64,000 bases of DNA from Nitrospira sp. (GTDB lineage: Bacteria; Nitrospirota; Nitrospiria; Nitrospirales; Nitrospiraceae), in contig JAFEBL010000001.1 in the NCBI GenBank assembly GCA_018242665.1, positions 62,001 through 126,000 of the forward strand. Direction: 5' to 3'. Below the pieces are notes generated by a model. It made no database searches, was not told where the DNA came from, and saw only the letters and a program-made list of their open reading frames with translations. The position numbers and the translations under genes were made by a program. This document shows positions 25,424-33,996 of this stretch, one piece after another (the stretch's first letter is position 1; every line of letters starts with the position of its first letter).

Positions 25424-26338
25424 ATGCGCCGCGTGAGTGATCACATGATGTTGCCAGCTTGTCAGCCGATGCGTCTTTGGACATCCTGGCTGATGGTGTT
25501 CGCTTGCCTGCTGCTGGTCGCTTGCAGCGCCACCTCCCCGCTAACTCCCGTCGGGGAGGGACCATTAGGAACGGTCGCGCTTGAACGCCTGGCCAGTCGG
25601 GGCACGACTGCCAGATACGGCAGTCCTCAGAGCGCGTTTCAGGCATCCCATCCGGCCACGGTGTCAGCATCGGTGATCTCGCACCTCCTCTCCGGCCTCT
25701 CCGTTTCCGGGCTCGATCGGCCGGGCGCCGCCCTGAAACAAGAGCGGTATCCGCTGTTGACCCAGGAAGAAACAGAGTTTTTCACACCGCTCATCGTCCG
25801 CGCCCTATCACAGGCCCAGCCGGACCAACGGGTGCGGTTTACCCTTCAGGATGACGGCCTCATCACCCAGGGCACGCTGTACCTGCACAAGACGAGCCTT
25901 CGGGTCAGTCTTTCTCACTACCGCGCCTCGCAGGGGCACAGCGAGACCAGGCCAGCGGCGCTCACCTTGTCGTTTACACCATCGGACGCGCTCGTGCGGG
26001 ACGATGTGCCGCAATCCTGGATGATTATCGAACCGGAGCAACCCCGTGTCGCGGTGTCGGTCGACGTTCTGCATCAGCTCCCCACCACCGTTCTCACTCC
26101 GACCGCGACGAAAGCCGTCGCTGAATTCGCGACCGTTCCGTCACCTTCCGCATCGGAACAACCCAGCGTACAACAGGAGCTGCAAGCCACGAAGGATATA
26201 GTCGTCAAGCAGGCCCAAGAACTTCAGCAACTCAAGGCGGAACTGGAATCGTTGCGACGCCAACTCGCAGAGAAGGAATCCGCCGCGCCGAAAGCGAAAC
26301 CGAAACCAGTCCCCCGCAAGACGGTCCCCACGCCCTGA
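25424..26338 (+). CDS. Lipoprotein with C-terminal coiled coil, paralogue of the one at 40574
   Basis: A hydrophobic stretch LMVFACLLLVAC gives a lipobox, so it is a predicted lipoprotein. The start is uncertain: ATGs at 25424, 25445, 25448 and 25469 are in frame and none has a clear ribosome-binding site; 25469 gives the most typical signal (Cys at residue 19). The middle has FQASHPATVSASVISHLLSGL and ALSQAQPDQRVRFTL, shared in pattern with the 40574 protein. The end is a heptad coiled coil (QAQELQQLKAELESLRRQLAEKE) followed by a Lys/Pro tail that could touch peptidoglycan. It is divergent from nadE. The family is not recognised by name. Confidence 0.8.
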   Translation: MRRVSDHMMLPACQPMRLWTSWLMVFACLLLVACSATSPLTPVGEGPLGTVALERLASRGTTARYGSPQSAFQASHPATVSASVISHLLSGLSVSGLDRPGAALKQERYPLLTQEETEFFTPLIVRALSQAQPDQRVRFTLQDDGLITQGTLYLHKTSLRVSLSHYRASQGHSETRPAALTLSFTPSDALVRDDVPQSWMIIEPEQPRVAVSVDVLHQLPTTVLTPTATKAVAEFATVPSPSASEQPSVQQELQATKDIVVKQAQELQQLKAELESLRRQLAEKESAAPKAKPKPVPRKTVPTP

Positions 26339-26382
26339 CGCGGGTGTAGACGATCATCACAAGTCGGTGGACTCTTCCCTGG

Positions 26383-27252
26383 TCAATAATGCCGAAGCGC
26401 CGGCCTCGCCAGACCGAGGACTGCGCGGCGGGTGGCCTCCCATAAGAGTTTCTGCCCGGTTGCCAATGCCTCGGGCGACCGGCTCACCAATTTCACGGCC
26501 AATCCCGGTGCGGGCGGCTCCGTGACTCCGCCCAGGAGATCGCTGCCGAACGAGTCCAGGATTTCCGCTACCGTATTGCGCACGGCCGGCCACTGCGCCG
26601 GATCGACGGCATCACTCACCACAAAAAACGACGCCACATAGTCGTACGCGGACAACAATCCGAGTCCAGCATGTTCCTGTTCCGGCCTGACATGGTACCG
26701 CTCCAGCAATCGAGCCCCGGACGCGGTGGTGAGATCAATCTCGTTGCGCAAGGACGTGAAGGCCCAGCGTTCGCCCCTGGCTACACGGCCGGAGGCGAGA
26801 CTGTCCCAAATGAACGCAGTCGCACCCTTGGCCAACGTCACGGCCATAGTCTGGACAAACCGTGAACCGGCGAACGGAATGGTGACTTCCGGAAACCACT
26901 CGATCACGGCACCCGGCGCAACTGAGAGCGTCACAGACTGCCTGGACTCGTCCCCGAGAGAACGATAGACACGATTGGCCGAAGGAGTGGTCATCACCAC
27001 ATGCGCCCCCTCTTCCAACTCGGCGTGAATCGACAAGTGGTCCCCGGCGACGAATCCGCCCGAGGGGTTCACCAATGAGGTGAAGGCGCACCCGCTGTCA
27101 TCCAAATAGGCGGGCGGGAAGAAATGCCAGGGAGTGGTGCAACGGGATGCCGTCAGGATCGTGCGCGGCCCGTCGCGCCGATAGCGCAGATCCAGGCAGC
27201 CGACCCGCCCGATGTCCGCCATGGCAGGTAAGTTCGAAAGCAACGGCGGCAT
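26383..27252 (-). CDS. ureD: Urease accessory protein UreD
   Basis: The 289-residue protein has UreD/UreH features: LVNPSGGFVAGDHLSIHAELEEGAHVVMTTPSANRVYRS, GAVIEWFPEVTIPFAGSRF and a C-terminal half with WDSLASGRVARGE. UreD binds apo-urease and forms, with UreF and UreG, the complex that passes nickel to the active site. It is the last gene of ureABCFGD, 15 bp after ureG. Confidence 0.95.
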   Translation of the reverse strand: MPPLLSNLPAMADIGRVGCLDLRYRRDGPRTILTASRCTTPWHFFPPAYLDDSGCAFTSLVNPSGGFVAGDHLSIHAELEEGAHVVMTTPSANRVYRSLGDESRQSVTLSVAPGAVIEWFPEVTIPFAGSRFVQTMAVTLAKGATAFIWDSLASGRVARGERWAFTSLRNEIDLTTASGARLLERYHVRPEQEHAGLGLLSAYDYVASFFVVSDAVDPAQWPAVRNTVAEILDSFGSDLLGGVTEPPAPGLAVKLVSRSPEALATGQKLLWEATRRAVLGLARPALRHY

Positions 27253-27267
27253 AGCGGCCTCGGTCTT

Positions 27268-27939
27268 TCAGTGAGCGTGCGTATGCAATGGAAGGGTGTG
27301 TTGAATCCACTCGATGACGCGATCCAACCCTTGGCCCGTATGCAGGTTGGTAAAGACACACGGCAGATCGCCGCGCATTTTCCGGCTGTCTCGATCCATC
27401 ACCGCCAGATCCGCGCCGACGTGCGGGGCGAGATCGATTTTGTTGATGACCAGCAAATCAGAGCGCGTAATCCCCGGGCCGCCCTTGCGCGGGATCTTAT
27501 CGCCGGCGGCGACATCGATCACGTAGATGACGCGATCGACCAATTCAGGACTGAACGTGGCAGCAAGATTGTCCCCGCCGCTTTCTACGAACATAAGTTC
27601 CACGTCCGGATGGCGCTTCAGCAGATCGTCGAGCGCCGCCTGATTGTGTGACGCGTCTTCACGAATCGCCGTATGCGGACAGCCGCCGGTTTCCACACCG
27701 AGAATGCGGTCCTGCGGCAAGGCGCCCCGTCTGGTCAAAAACTCCGCATCTTCCTTCGTAAAGATGTCGTTGGTCACGACAGCCAAACTATACCGGTCGC
27801 GCAGTTTCAAACAGAGCGCTTCCACCAGCGCCGTCTTGCCTGACCCGACTGGCCCGCCGATGCCGATGATCGGAATACCCTTCGCTCTTGCGTCGGTCGG
27901 GCGACCAGTTCCGCACACATGTTCATCTTCACGATGCAT
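27268..27939 (-). CDS. ureG: Urease accessory GTPase UreG
   Basis: The 223-residue SIMIBI-class GTPase couples GTP hydrolysis to nickel delivery. It shows a P-loop [21 protein letters not shown], the Cys-Pro-His nickel motif in [34 protein letters not shown] and the guanine motif NKIDLAP. A short His-containing tail (LPLHTHAH) may help bind nickel, which is relevant because no ureE is present in this cluster. Confidence 0.96.
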   Translation of the reverse strand: MHREDEHVCGTGRPTDARAKGIPIIGIGGPVGSGKTALVEALCLKLRDRYSLAVVTNDIFTKEDAEFLTRRGALPQDRILGVETGGCPHTAIREDASHNQAALDDLLKRHPDVELMFVESGGDNLAATFSPELVDRVIYVIDVAAGDKIPRKGGPGITRSDLLVINKIDLAPHVGADLAVMDRDSRKMRGDLPCVFTNLHTGQGLDRVIEWIQHTLPLHTHAH

Positions 27940-27998
27940 AGTCTTCGTCCCTCATCATCCGTATATGCGAACCATCTCGTGGAAAATCTGTTGGAAAT

Positions 27999-28688
27999 TC
28001 AGGATCGAAACAATCGCGACTCCAGACGAGTGTGGCGCATGGCGTAAATATCCTGCACCGGCGACCATGCGGTCATGGTAGTGGCCTCTGTGGCTTCTTT
28101 GGCACATTCGTCGAACAGCGGCGTCCAACGCTCCAACAGATGTTGCCCCTCTCGTTGGCCCATCGGCAATAGTTTCAGCGCGGCAGACACAAACCCGATC
28201 GCCGTCTGATAGCAAAATGCGGCAATGGTTTCGCCTCTGTCCCATCCGGCATCCGCCAGCGTCAATCCCAACACCACAGGAAAATGGCCCGGTGTTCGAT
28301 CTGATTTCATCGCGGCATGGAAATCTCCCAGGACTGCATGTGCATCAGGCCGTTCCGCCGCAATCCTCACCACCTGTCGCCCCATCTGTTGACTCGCCAC
28401 ACGCGATTCTTGCCCGAGTTTCATCGCATGCAATTCATGATCGATAGCGAGCGCCGCTTGGACATCATTACGCAACAGGGCCTCATGTGCGATCCCCACC
28501 GCCACAGCCTCTCGCCGCGCCACGCCATGCCGGAACATCTGTTCCACATACTGTGAGAGTTGATCGCCGGTCCGCACCGCCCCGCCTTGTACGGCTGCTT
28601 CCAGCCCAGATGAATAGGCATAGCCGCCGGATGGGAAAAAGCTATCGATGAACCGGAGGCCGTGAAGCAGAGACAGCGTATTCAGCAT
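27999..28688 (-). CDS. ureF: Urease accessory protein UreF
   Basis: The 229-residue all-helical protein has the UreF N-terminus LRFIDSFFPSGGYAYSSGLEAAV, then RHGVARREAVAVGIAHEA. It bridges UreD and UreG on apo-urease. It is separated from ureC by 293 bp of repeat-derived sequence, an unusual gap within an otherwise compact operon. Confidence 0.93.
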   Translation of the reverse strand: MLNTLSLLHGLRFIDSFFPSGGYAYSSGLEAAVQGGAVRTGDQLSQYVEQMFRHGVARREAVAVGIAHEALLRNDVQAALAIDHELHAMKLGQESRVASQQMGRQVVRIAAERPDAHAVLGDFHAAMKSDRTPGHFPVVLGLTLADAGWDRGETIAAFCYQTAIGFVSAALKLLPMGQREGQHLLERWTPLFDECAKEATEATTMTAWSPVQDIYAMRHTRLESRLFRS

Positions 28689-28706
28689 AGAGTGGCACCC
28701 AATCCC

Positions 28707-28851
28707 TTCATGACTGCGGAATGCTCAAACAGGCCATCCAACCAGCCCGCAGGCGACCGGCAACCGAAGGCCGATTCAACACGAGACATACCCGACGTCC
28801 CGCATTTCAACAGGCGACTCAAAACGTTGTCCGGCAAGGCCGCAACCGACC
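28707..28851. repeat. Decayed copies of the long inverted-repeat element
   Basis: Two partial matches to the element family are visible: ATGCTCAAACAGGCCATCCAAC with CCGCAGGCGACCGGCAA near 28711-28760, and CTCAAAACGTTGTCCGGC with AAGGCCGCAACCG near 28817-28846. Neither has a matching second arm. They sit beside the complete copy at 28858-28980, so the ureF-ureC gap has been hit repeatedly. Confidence 0.6.
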
Positions 28852-28857
28852 TCATCA

Positions 28858-28980
28858 CGGATGCTCAAAAAGGTTTTCCAACTAGGCCGCAGGCGCAGGC
28901 AAAGCCGGAGGCGTACCCTTGGGGTACGTTGAGGACTTTGCCAAGCTGAGAACGACGTTGGAAACCTTTTTCAGCATCCG
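28858..28980. repeat. Long inverted-repeat intergenic element, copy 2
   Basis: The 123-bp element has ends CGGATGCTCAAAAAGG...and...CCTTTTTCAGCATCCG that are nearly perfect inverted repeats, extended inward by TTTTCCAAC/GTTGGAAA. The centre carries GCCGCAGGCGCAGGCAAAGCC, GGGGTACGTTGAGGA and GAGAACGACG, shared with copy 3. It ends two bases before the ureC stop, so it could act as an mRNA 3' hairpin between ureC and ureF. Confidence 0.85.
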
Positions 28981-28981
28981 A

Positions 28982-30709
28982 CTAGAAGAGGAAGTAGCGC
29001 TGCGCCATCGGCAACACCCCAACCGGGTCGCATTTCAACAAGATGCCGTCCGCGCGCACCTCGTACGTTTCCGAATCCACCTCGATCTGCGGCAGCGCGT
29101 TATTCAATTTGAGATCGCGCTTCCCGATGCTCCGGCAACCTTTCACGGCGGCCACGCGCTTTTGCAGCCCCAACTGTTTCGCCACCTCACGCTCCATCGC
29201 CTGCTGCGAGAGAAACGTGAGACTTGTACTGAAAGGCGCCCGTCCGAAACTGCCGAACATCGGCCGCGTCAGCACCGGTTGCGGTGTCGGGATCGATGCA
29301 TTCGGATCGCCCATGGCGGCCGACATGGGAAAACCGCCTTTCAACACAATCTCCGGCTTCACGCCGAAGAAGGCGGGTTTCCACAACACCAGATCAGCCA
29401 GTTTGCCGACCTCGACCGATCCCACTTCATGGGCGATCCCATGGGCAATCGCCGGGTTGATCGTATACTTCGCGATATACCGTCGCGCGCGCCAATTGTC
29501 ATGCTGCCCGTCAGACGATTCCACCCCACGCTCGGTAAGATGCCCACGCTGCACTTTCATCTTATGGGCGGTCTGCCAGGTGCGAATGATGACTTCGCCC
29601 ACTCGCCCCATGGCCTGCGAATCGGACGACATGATGCTGATCGCGCCCATATCGTGCAAGATATCTTCAGCCGCAATGGTCTCACGGCGAATACGCGACT
29701 CGGCGAAGGCGATGTCTTCCGGCACGCGCGGGTTCAGGTGGTGACAGACCATGAGCATGTCGAGATGCTCATCCATCGTATTCACCGTAAACGGCATGGT
29801 GGGATTGGTCGAAGACGGCAACACGTTCGGCTCACCACACACTTTAATGATGTCCGGGGCATGTCCGCCGCCCGCGCCTTCGGTGTGGAAGGAATGGATC
29901 GTTCGTCCATTGAAGGCCTTGATCGTATCTTCGACAAACCCCGCTTCGTTGATCGTGTCCGTGTGAATCGCCACTTGAATGTCGTAGCGTTCCGCCACGC
30001 TCAAGCATGTATCGATGGCGGCCGGCGTCGTCCCCCAGTCTTCGTGCAGTTTGAGCCCGATTGCCCCGGCTTCGACCTGCTCGTTCAGCCCTTCCGGCAA
30101 CGACGAATTGCCCTTGCCGAGAAATCCTAAATTGATCGGGAACCCGTCCGCCGCTTCCAACATGCGATGGATATTCCACGGGCCAGGGGTGCAGGTCGTC
30201 GCATTCGTGCCGGTGGCCGGTCCCGTCCCGCCGCCGATCAACGTCGTCAGTCCGTTCGCCAACGCTTCGGTAATGATTTGCGGGCAGATAAAATGGATAT
30301 GCGTGTCGATCCCGCCCGCCGTCACGATCTTTCCCTCAGCCGATAACACTTCCGTGCAAGGCCCGATCTCCATCCCTTTGGTGACGCCGTCCATAAGGTC
30401 GGGATTTCCGGCCTTGCCGATGCCGACGATGCGGCCATCCCTAATTCCGATGTCCGCTTTCACCACGCCCCACCAGTCGATGATGATCGCATTCGTGATG
30501 ACGAGATCCAGACCGCCTTTCGCGCGCGTGGCGGCGGGCGATTGGCCCATGCCATCGCGAATGACCTTGCCGCCGCCGAACTTAGCCTCTTCGCCGGGAA
30601 CGGTCAGATCGCGCGTGATCTCGATCAGCAGGTCGGTATCCGCCAACCGGATGCGATCACCTGCAGTCGGTCCATACAGGTCGGTATATTGGCGACGTGG
30701 AATTCTCAT
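28982..30709 (-). CDS. ureC: Urease subunit alpha (catalytic)
   Basis: The protein has 575 residues from ATG 30709 ([18 protein letters not shown]), preceded by GGGGG. It hydrolyses urea to ammonia and carbamate. Nickel ligands are visible: HIH in [13 protein letters not shown], the carbamylated Lys in GLKLHEDWG, His in [11 protein letters not shown] and [14 protein letters not shown], and Asp in [10 protein letters not shown]. The flap region MVCHHLNP contains the catalytic His. Length and motifs are complete, so the enzyme should be active if nickel is inserted. Confidence 0.97.
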   Translation of the reverse strand: MRIPRRQYTDLYGPTAGDRIRLADTDLLIEITRDLTVPGEEAKFGGGKVIRDGMGQSPAATRAKGGLDLVITNAIIIDWWGVVKADIGIRDGRIVGIGKAGNPDLMDGVTKGMEIGPCTEVLSAEGKIVTAGGIDTHIHFICPQIITEALANGLTTLIGGGTGPATGTNATTCTPGPWNIHRMLEAADGFPINLGFLGKGNSSLPEGLNEQVEAGAIGLKLHEDWGTTPAAIDTCLSVAERYDIQVAIHTDTINEAGFVEDTIKAFNGRTIHSFHTEGAGGGHAPDIIKVCGEPNVLPSSTNPTMPFTVNTMDEHLDMLMVCHHLNPRVPEDIAFAESRIRRETIAAEDILHDMGAISIMSSDSQAMGRVGEVIIRTWQTAHKMKVQRGHLTERGVESSDGQHDNWRARRYIAKYTINPAIAHGIAHEVGSVEVGKLADLVLWKPAFFGVKPEIVLKGGFPMSAAMGDPNASIPTPQPVLTRPMFGSFGRAPFSTSLTFLSQQAMEREVAKQLGLQKRVAAVKGCRSIGKRDLKLNNALPQIEVDSETYEVRADGILLKCDPVGVLPMAQRYFLF

Positions 30710-30812
30710 TTTCCCCCACCATCTCAAAACATTGGAGCAGCGGCCTGGCTGGTCCCTACTGCGCGCATGGGACGAGCACTGCTTTTTCGTGCGCGTTCTG
30801 CGAGCAAAGGGA

Positions 30813-31280
30813 CTAGCCAGGCCGCTTGCTCACGAACCCTGCCTCTCTAGCGCTGGCCAGAGCTTGCTCCCGGACTTTTGAATCGTCCAGCTTTCCGTTC
30901 ACCAATCCATTGATGCCATAGGCAACTCGATTCCCTCCGAGCGCCACTAACGTCACACGTTTGGATTCTCCCGGTTCAAATCGCACCGCCGTTCCCGCCG
31001 GTACGAGAAGACGAAATCCATAACTCTTCTCTCGATCGAATCTCAGCGCTCGATTGGCTTCGAAGAAGTGGCAATGCGAACCCACTTGAATCGGCCGATC
31101 GCCGGTATTCGACACCGTGAGGTCACGGGTCTGGCGACCATGCAATGCCAGGATGTCGCCTTCGCCGGCAATAATTTCGCCGGGGATGACAGGCGCCGGC
31201 GTCGGCACTTTTGTGAGACGACGTGTGGATCTCATTTTCGGCGACGACTTCTTTGTCGCGACCTTGGTTTTCTTCTTCAT
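30813..31280 (-). CDS. ureB: Urease subunit beta with basic N-terminal extension
   Basis: The 155-residue protein contains the canonical core from [12 protein letters not shown] through [37 protein letters not shown] and [12 protein letters not shown]. Ahead of it lie about 30 residues rich in Lys/Arg/Thr/Pro ([15 protein letters not shown]...), absent from the ~100-residue single-subunit UreB of most bacteria. The ATG is eight bases after ureA, so this start fits the operon spacing; a start nearer the core is not excluded. Confidence 0.94.
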   Translation of the reverse strand: MKKKTKVATKKSSPKMRSTRRLTKVPTPAPVIPGEIIAGEGDILALHGRQTRDLTVSNTGDRPIQVGSHCHFFEANRALRFDREKSYGFRLLVPAGTAVRFEPGESKRVTLVALGGNRVAYGINGLVNGKLDDSKVREQALASAREAGFVSKRPG

Positions 31281-31288
31281 CCCCTCAC

Positions 31289-31591
31289 CTACCTGATCGG
31301 CTCATGAACGGTCACCAGTTTCGTTCCATCGGGAAACGTCCCCTCAACTTGCAACTCAGGGATCATTTCAGGCACACCCGGCATGACGTCTTTCCGGGTC
31401 AGCAAGGTCGCGCCATAACTCATCAGTTCAGACACAGACTTCCCATCTCGAATGCCTTCGAGAATTTCCGCCGTGATGAAGGCGACGGCTTCCGGGTGAT
31501 TGAGCTTCAGGCCACGTTTCCTGCGCTCCTTCGCCAGATTCGCCGCCACATAGATCAACAGTTTTTCCTGCTCGCGCGGTGTCAGGTGCAT
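31289..31591 (-). CDS. ureA: Urease subunit gamma
   Basis: The 100-residue protein is full length for Ure[71 protein letters not shown]. It forms the trimer with UreB and UreC. It is the first gene of the urease operon; no ANTAR-type hairpin is visible in its 171-bp upstream gap. Confidence 0.96.
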   Translation of the reverse strand: MHLTPREQEKLLIYVAANLAKERRKRGLKLNHPEAVAFITAEILEGIRDGKSVSELMSYGATLLTRKDVMPGVPEMIPELQVEGTFPDGTKLVTVHEPIR

Positions 31592-31653
31592 CTCAAGCCC
31601 TCGTCCATGATCATGCCTTACTCGTCAACCATGAAGTACATCCACGCTTACTT

Positions 31654-31747
31654 CCCTGGGGGCAAGATTGCTCTCAATCGCGCACGTCCAACGAGGTCCT
31701 TCTGAGGGCGCGCGTTGCGTGAGCGAGAGAGCATCTTGCCTCCAGGG
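31654..31747. repeat. Long imperfect inverted repeat upstream of ureA
   Basis: Left arm CCCTGGGGGCAAGATTGCTC (31654-31673, continuing TC) pairs with right arm GAGAGCATCTTGCCTCCAGGG (31727-31747), separated by 51 bases. It lies between the small lipoprotein gene ending at 31763 and the ureA start. It could be the 3' hairpin of an upstream transcript or a mobile repeat; it differs in sequence from the other repeat family of this window. Confidence 0.6.
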
Positions 31748-31762
31748 CATAGCCCAACCGAG

Positions 31763-32137
31763 CTACGGAAGCCGATCGGCCAAGACTTCCTTCGCATCGT
31801 AGACATCATCGGCACCGGCCGGCTTCTTCCCCTTGTACATCGTGACGGTCATCGACGTTCGCCTTGAGAGCGCCAGCACATCGGCCCGCTGCGCGAGATG
31901 AAAGAAATCGTATCCTTCGCGCAACGTCAGCTCCGCACAGCGCCGCCGCAAATAGGCATCGAGCTGTTCCTGCGAGGTAAAGGAGCTGACGCGATATTCG
32001 ACGCGGTAGACATTCTCTTTGAGCTGCTCGACCTCATCCTTGTCGACTCCAGTGAGCGGCGTGTATTGGCCGGTGGCGCAAGCGCTTGTTGTGAGCATGC
32101 TCACAACAAGTGCGACAGCTTGAAAATAGAGCTTCAT
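31763..32137 (-). CDS. Small lipoprotein with CAELTL motif
   Basis: The 124-residue protein has signal MKLYFQAVALVVSMLTTSAC, with lipobox Cys at residue 20. The mature part contains YRVEYRVSSFTSQEQLDAYLRRRCAELTLREGYDFF. The pattern R-CAELTL-GY--F is shared with the lipoprotein at 32427-32924. It resembles the CC0125/CC1285 family of small lipoproteins, whose function is unknown. It is the last of three small minus-strand genes before the urease operon. Confidence 0.8.
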   Translation of the reverse strand: MKLYFQAVALVVSMLTTSACATGQYTPLTGVDKDEVEQLKENVYRVEYRVSSFTSQEQLDAYLRRRCAELTLREGYDFFHLAQRADVLALSRRTSMTVTMYKGKKPAGADDVYDAKEVLADRLP

Positions 32138-32154
32138 CTACACCTTCAGACCTT

Positions 32155-32430
32155 TCACTGGTCTGACGACATGTCTTTCTCGTTAGCCGGTCGCCTTCTA
32201 CTGTCTTCTAGCTGTTGCTGATAAGTTTGGCGCTTTACCTCCATTCCCGGAGTTGCGCTTCCTTGATAAACCTTGCCGGCATATAGGAGCCTGGTGCTCT
32301 CCAGAATAGAAAGATCGAGATCAAACTTTTGTAGAGTCCTCATCACCCCGCGCGCGTCGTAAACTACTCCCTCGGAAAAGGGCGTCCACTGTGGGACTTC
32401 ACCATCAGGCCGCTCAAACATCCGGATCAC
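32155..32430 (-). CDS. Small protein of unknown function between two lipoproteins
   Basis: The protein has 91 residues if started at GTG 32430, which overlaps the upstream stop (GTGA); ATG 32421 is the alternative. It is hydrophilic with no signal peptide and a Gln/Arg/Lys-rich end. Coding is supported mainly by the overlap and its position between two related lipoprotein genes. Function is not recognised. Confidence 0.55.
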   Translation of the reverse strand: MIRMFERPDGEVPQWTPFSEGVVYDARGVMRTLQKFDLDLSILESTRLLYAGKVYQGSATPGMEVKRQTYQQQLEDSRRRPANEKDMSSDQ

Positions 32431-32924
32431 AGCCTGTGCAACGCCCCCTTTGGTTCATCCTGGCCATAGGGCTGCTGAGAGCGATACGCGGCGTCACTCG
32501 CTCCCTTTGCCAATCCGCCAATGATACCAACAATGAGGCCACCTACGAGACCACCTCCCACCGGTATCGCTTGAAACCGGTTCGTGCCCCCTGCACTATT
32601 CCAATTGAGATATTCCACAGATCCGTCTGCAGCCACCAGGAGCTTTTCAGTAAAGACGAATGAATTGTATCCCTGCACCAGGGTCAATTCGGCACATCGA
32701 TAACTCAGATAGTTCAGGATCTTACTGTGCGGTGTGCTTCGATTCCCCGTAAAGGTCACACGGTAGGTGTCCGCAGCCATCTTGAATTCAGCATATCCAC
32801 CGCCAGTGCCATCCCGCTGATACGGAGTAGGTATACAGCCGCTTCCCAGACAACCGATGAGTAACAGCAACGCAATACGCCTGAGTCCTCGGACGCGGCT
32901 CAAAGGCACTAGAGGAACGGTCAT
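32427..32924 (-). CDS. Lipoprotein with CAELTL motif and glycine-zipper-like segment
   Basis: The protein has 165 residues from ATG 32924; ATG 32954 is possible. The signal LRRIALLLLIGCLGSGC gives a lipobox. YRVTFTGNRSTPHSKILNYLSYRCAELTLVQGYNSF matches the small lipoprotein at 31763. A Gly-rich hydrophobic stretch VGGGLVGGLIVGIIGGLAKG near residues 125-145 could insert in a membrane. It is the first gene of the small cluster. Confidence 0.75.
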   Translation of the reverse strand: MTVPLVPLSRVRGLRRIALLLLIGCLGSGCIPTPYQRDGTGGGYAEFKMAADTYRVTFTGNRSTPHSKILNYLSYRCAELTLVQGYNSFVFTEKLLVAADGSVEYLNWNSAGGTNRFQAIPVGGGLVGGLIVGIIGGLAKGASDAAYRSQQPYGQDEPKGALHRL

Positions 32925-33095
32925 TGGGCGATCACATCTGATCACGTTACGCAAGAGTGTCTGAAGAGTGGTTCAGACTCAATCCTCGGGTTGCATAGTA
33001 GCCACAGAACCCCATCAGATCAACCGTATCGTTTCGACACCAGCTGACTCAACGAAGCCCACCGGCACCATGCTCACTCTTGCTTGAGGAGTACT

Positions 33096-33806
33096 CTAGA
33101 CCGTCAGATGTTGCTTCACCATGTCCGCGCTGAGTTCCTCCTTTTTCCCCGCTGCCATGACGGAGCCTTTGGCCATGACCACATAACTATCCGCCAATCT
33201 CGCCGCGAAGTGCAGCCCCTGCTCAACCAGCACGATGGCAAACCGGCGAGCCGTTTTGAAGCCGATGATCACGTCTTCGATCTGATCGACGATCGACGGC
33301 TGAATGCCTTCTGTCGGTTCATCCAGCAACAGGACTTTCGGATTCGACAAAATCGCCCGGCCGATGGCGAGTTGCTGTTGCTCGCCACCGCTCAGCACCC
33401 CACCCGGCCTCTCCAGGATCTGCGTGAGCTTGGGAAAGAGCGTATAGACTTCTTCGAACGCGGCTTGTTCCGTCATGCCATTGGACCCATTGCCCCGCGC
33501 CCAATATCCCAGCTTGAGGTTTTCGCGCACCGTCAAGTGAGGAATGATCTCCCGGCCCTGAGGCACATAGGCGAGCCCCCGTTTGGCGCGGCGGTCCGTC
33601 GCATCCTTCGTAATATCCGCGCCGTCGAAATACACCTGGCCGCTACGCACGGGTAAGAGGCCCATGATGGCCTTGAGCGTGGTCGACTTGCCGACACCGT
33701 TGCGACCCATCACACAAGCCACTTGTCCTGCCTCGATGTGAAACGACACGTTGCGGAGGATATGGCTTTCGCCGTAGTACACGTTGACGTTTTCAAGTCG
33801 TAGCAT
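33096..33806 (-). CDS. urtE: Urea ABC transporter ATP-binding protein UrtE
   Basis: The 236-residue ABC ATPase of the LivF/UrtE type has Walker A GRNGVGKST, a Q-loop, signature LSGGEQQQLAIGRA and Walker B VLLLDEPTEGIQP. It completes the UrtABCDE importer at the inner face of the membrane. It is separated from urtD by a repeat element rather than by coding sequence. Confidence 0.95.
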   Translation of the reverse strand: MLRLENVNVYYGESHILRNVSFHIEAGQVACVMGRNGVGKSTTLKAIMGLLPVRSGQVYFDGADITKDATDRRAKRGLAYVPQGREIIPHLTVRENLKLGYWARGNGSNGMTEQAAFEEVYTLFPKLTQILERPGGVLSGGEQQQLAIGRAILSNPKVLLLDEPTEGIQPSIVDQIEDVIIGFKTARRFAIVLVEQGLHFAARLADSYVVMAKGSVMAAGKKEELSADMVKQHLTV

Positions 33807-33827
33807 TGTATTCTCTGGTTACCTTGC

Positions 33828-33996
33828 CAGGATGTTCAAAAAGGTCTCCGGCGAGGCCGCAGGCGAGAGAAGACCGGAGGCGTCACGTTCTTACCCACCC
33901 ACCCCGCGCCTGCCAAGACAGGCTCCTTTCCCATAGGGGTACGTTGAGGAGCTTGTCGAGCCGAGAACGACGCTGGAGGCGCTTTTCAACATCCTG
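33828..33996. repeat. Long inverted-repeat intergenic element, copy 3, with an insertion
   Basis: Ends CAGGATGTTCAAAAAGG and the complementary GCTTTTCAACATCCTG bound a 169-bp element related to copies 1 and 2; shared phrases are GAGGCCGCAGGCGAGAG, GGGGTACGTTGAGGA and GAGAACGACGCTGGAGG. About 45 extra bases (around 33893-33938) interrupt the usual core. It sits between urtD and urtE, so urtE expression may depend on transcription through a long hairpin. Confidence 0.8.

Noticed and set aside
28919..30130. 403-residue plus-strand frame opposite ureC
   Set aside because: Antisense shadow of ureC with no protein family features.
31592..31762. ANTAR hairpin before ureA
   Set aside because: The segment CACGCAACGCGCG contains an AACGCG string but the flanks do not form a stem.
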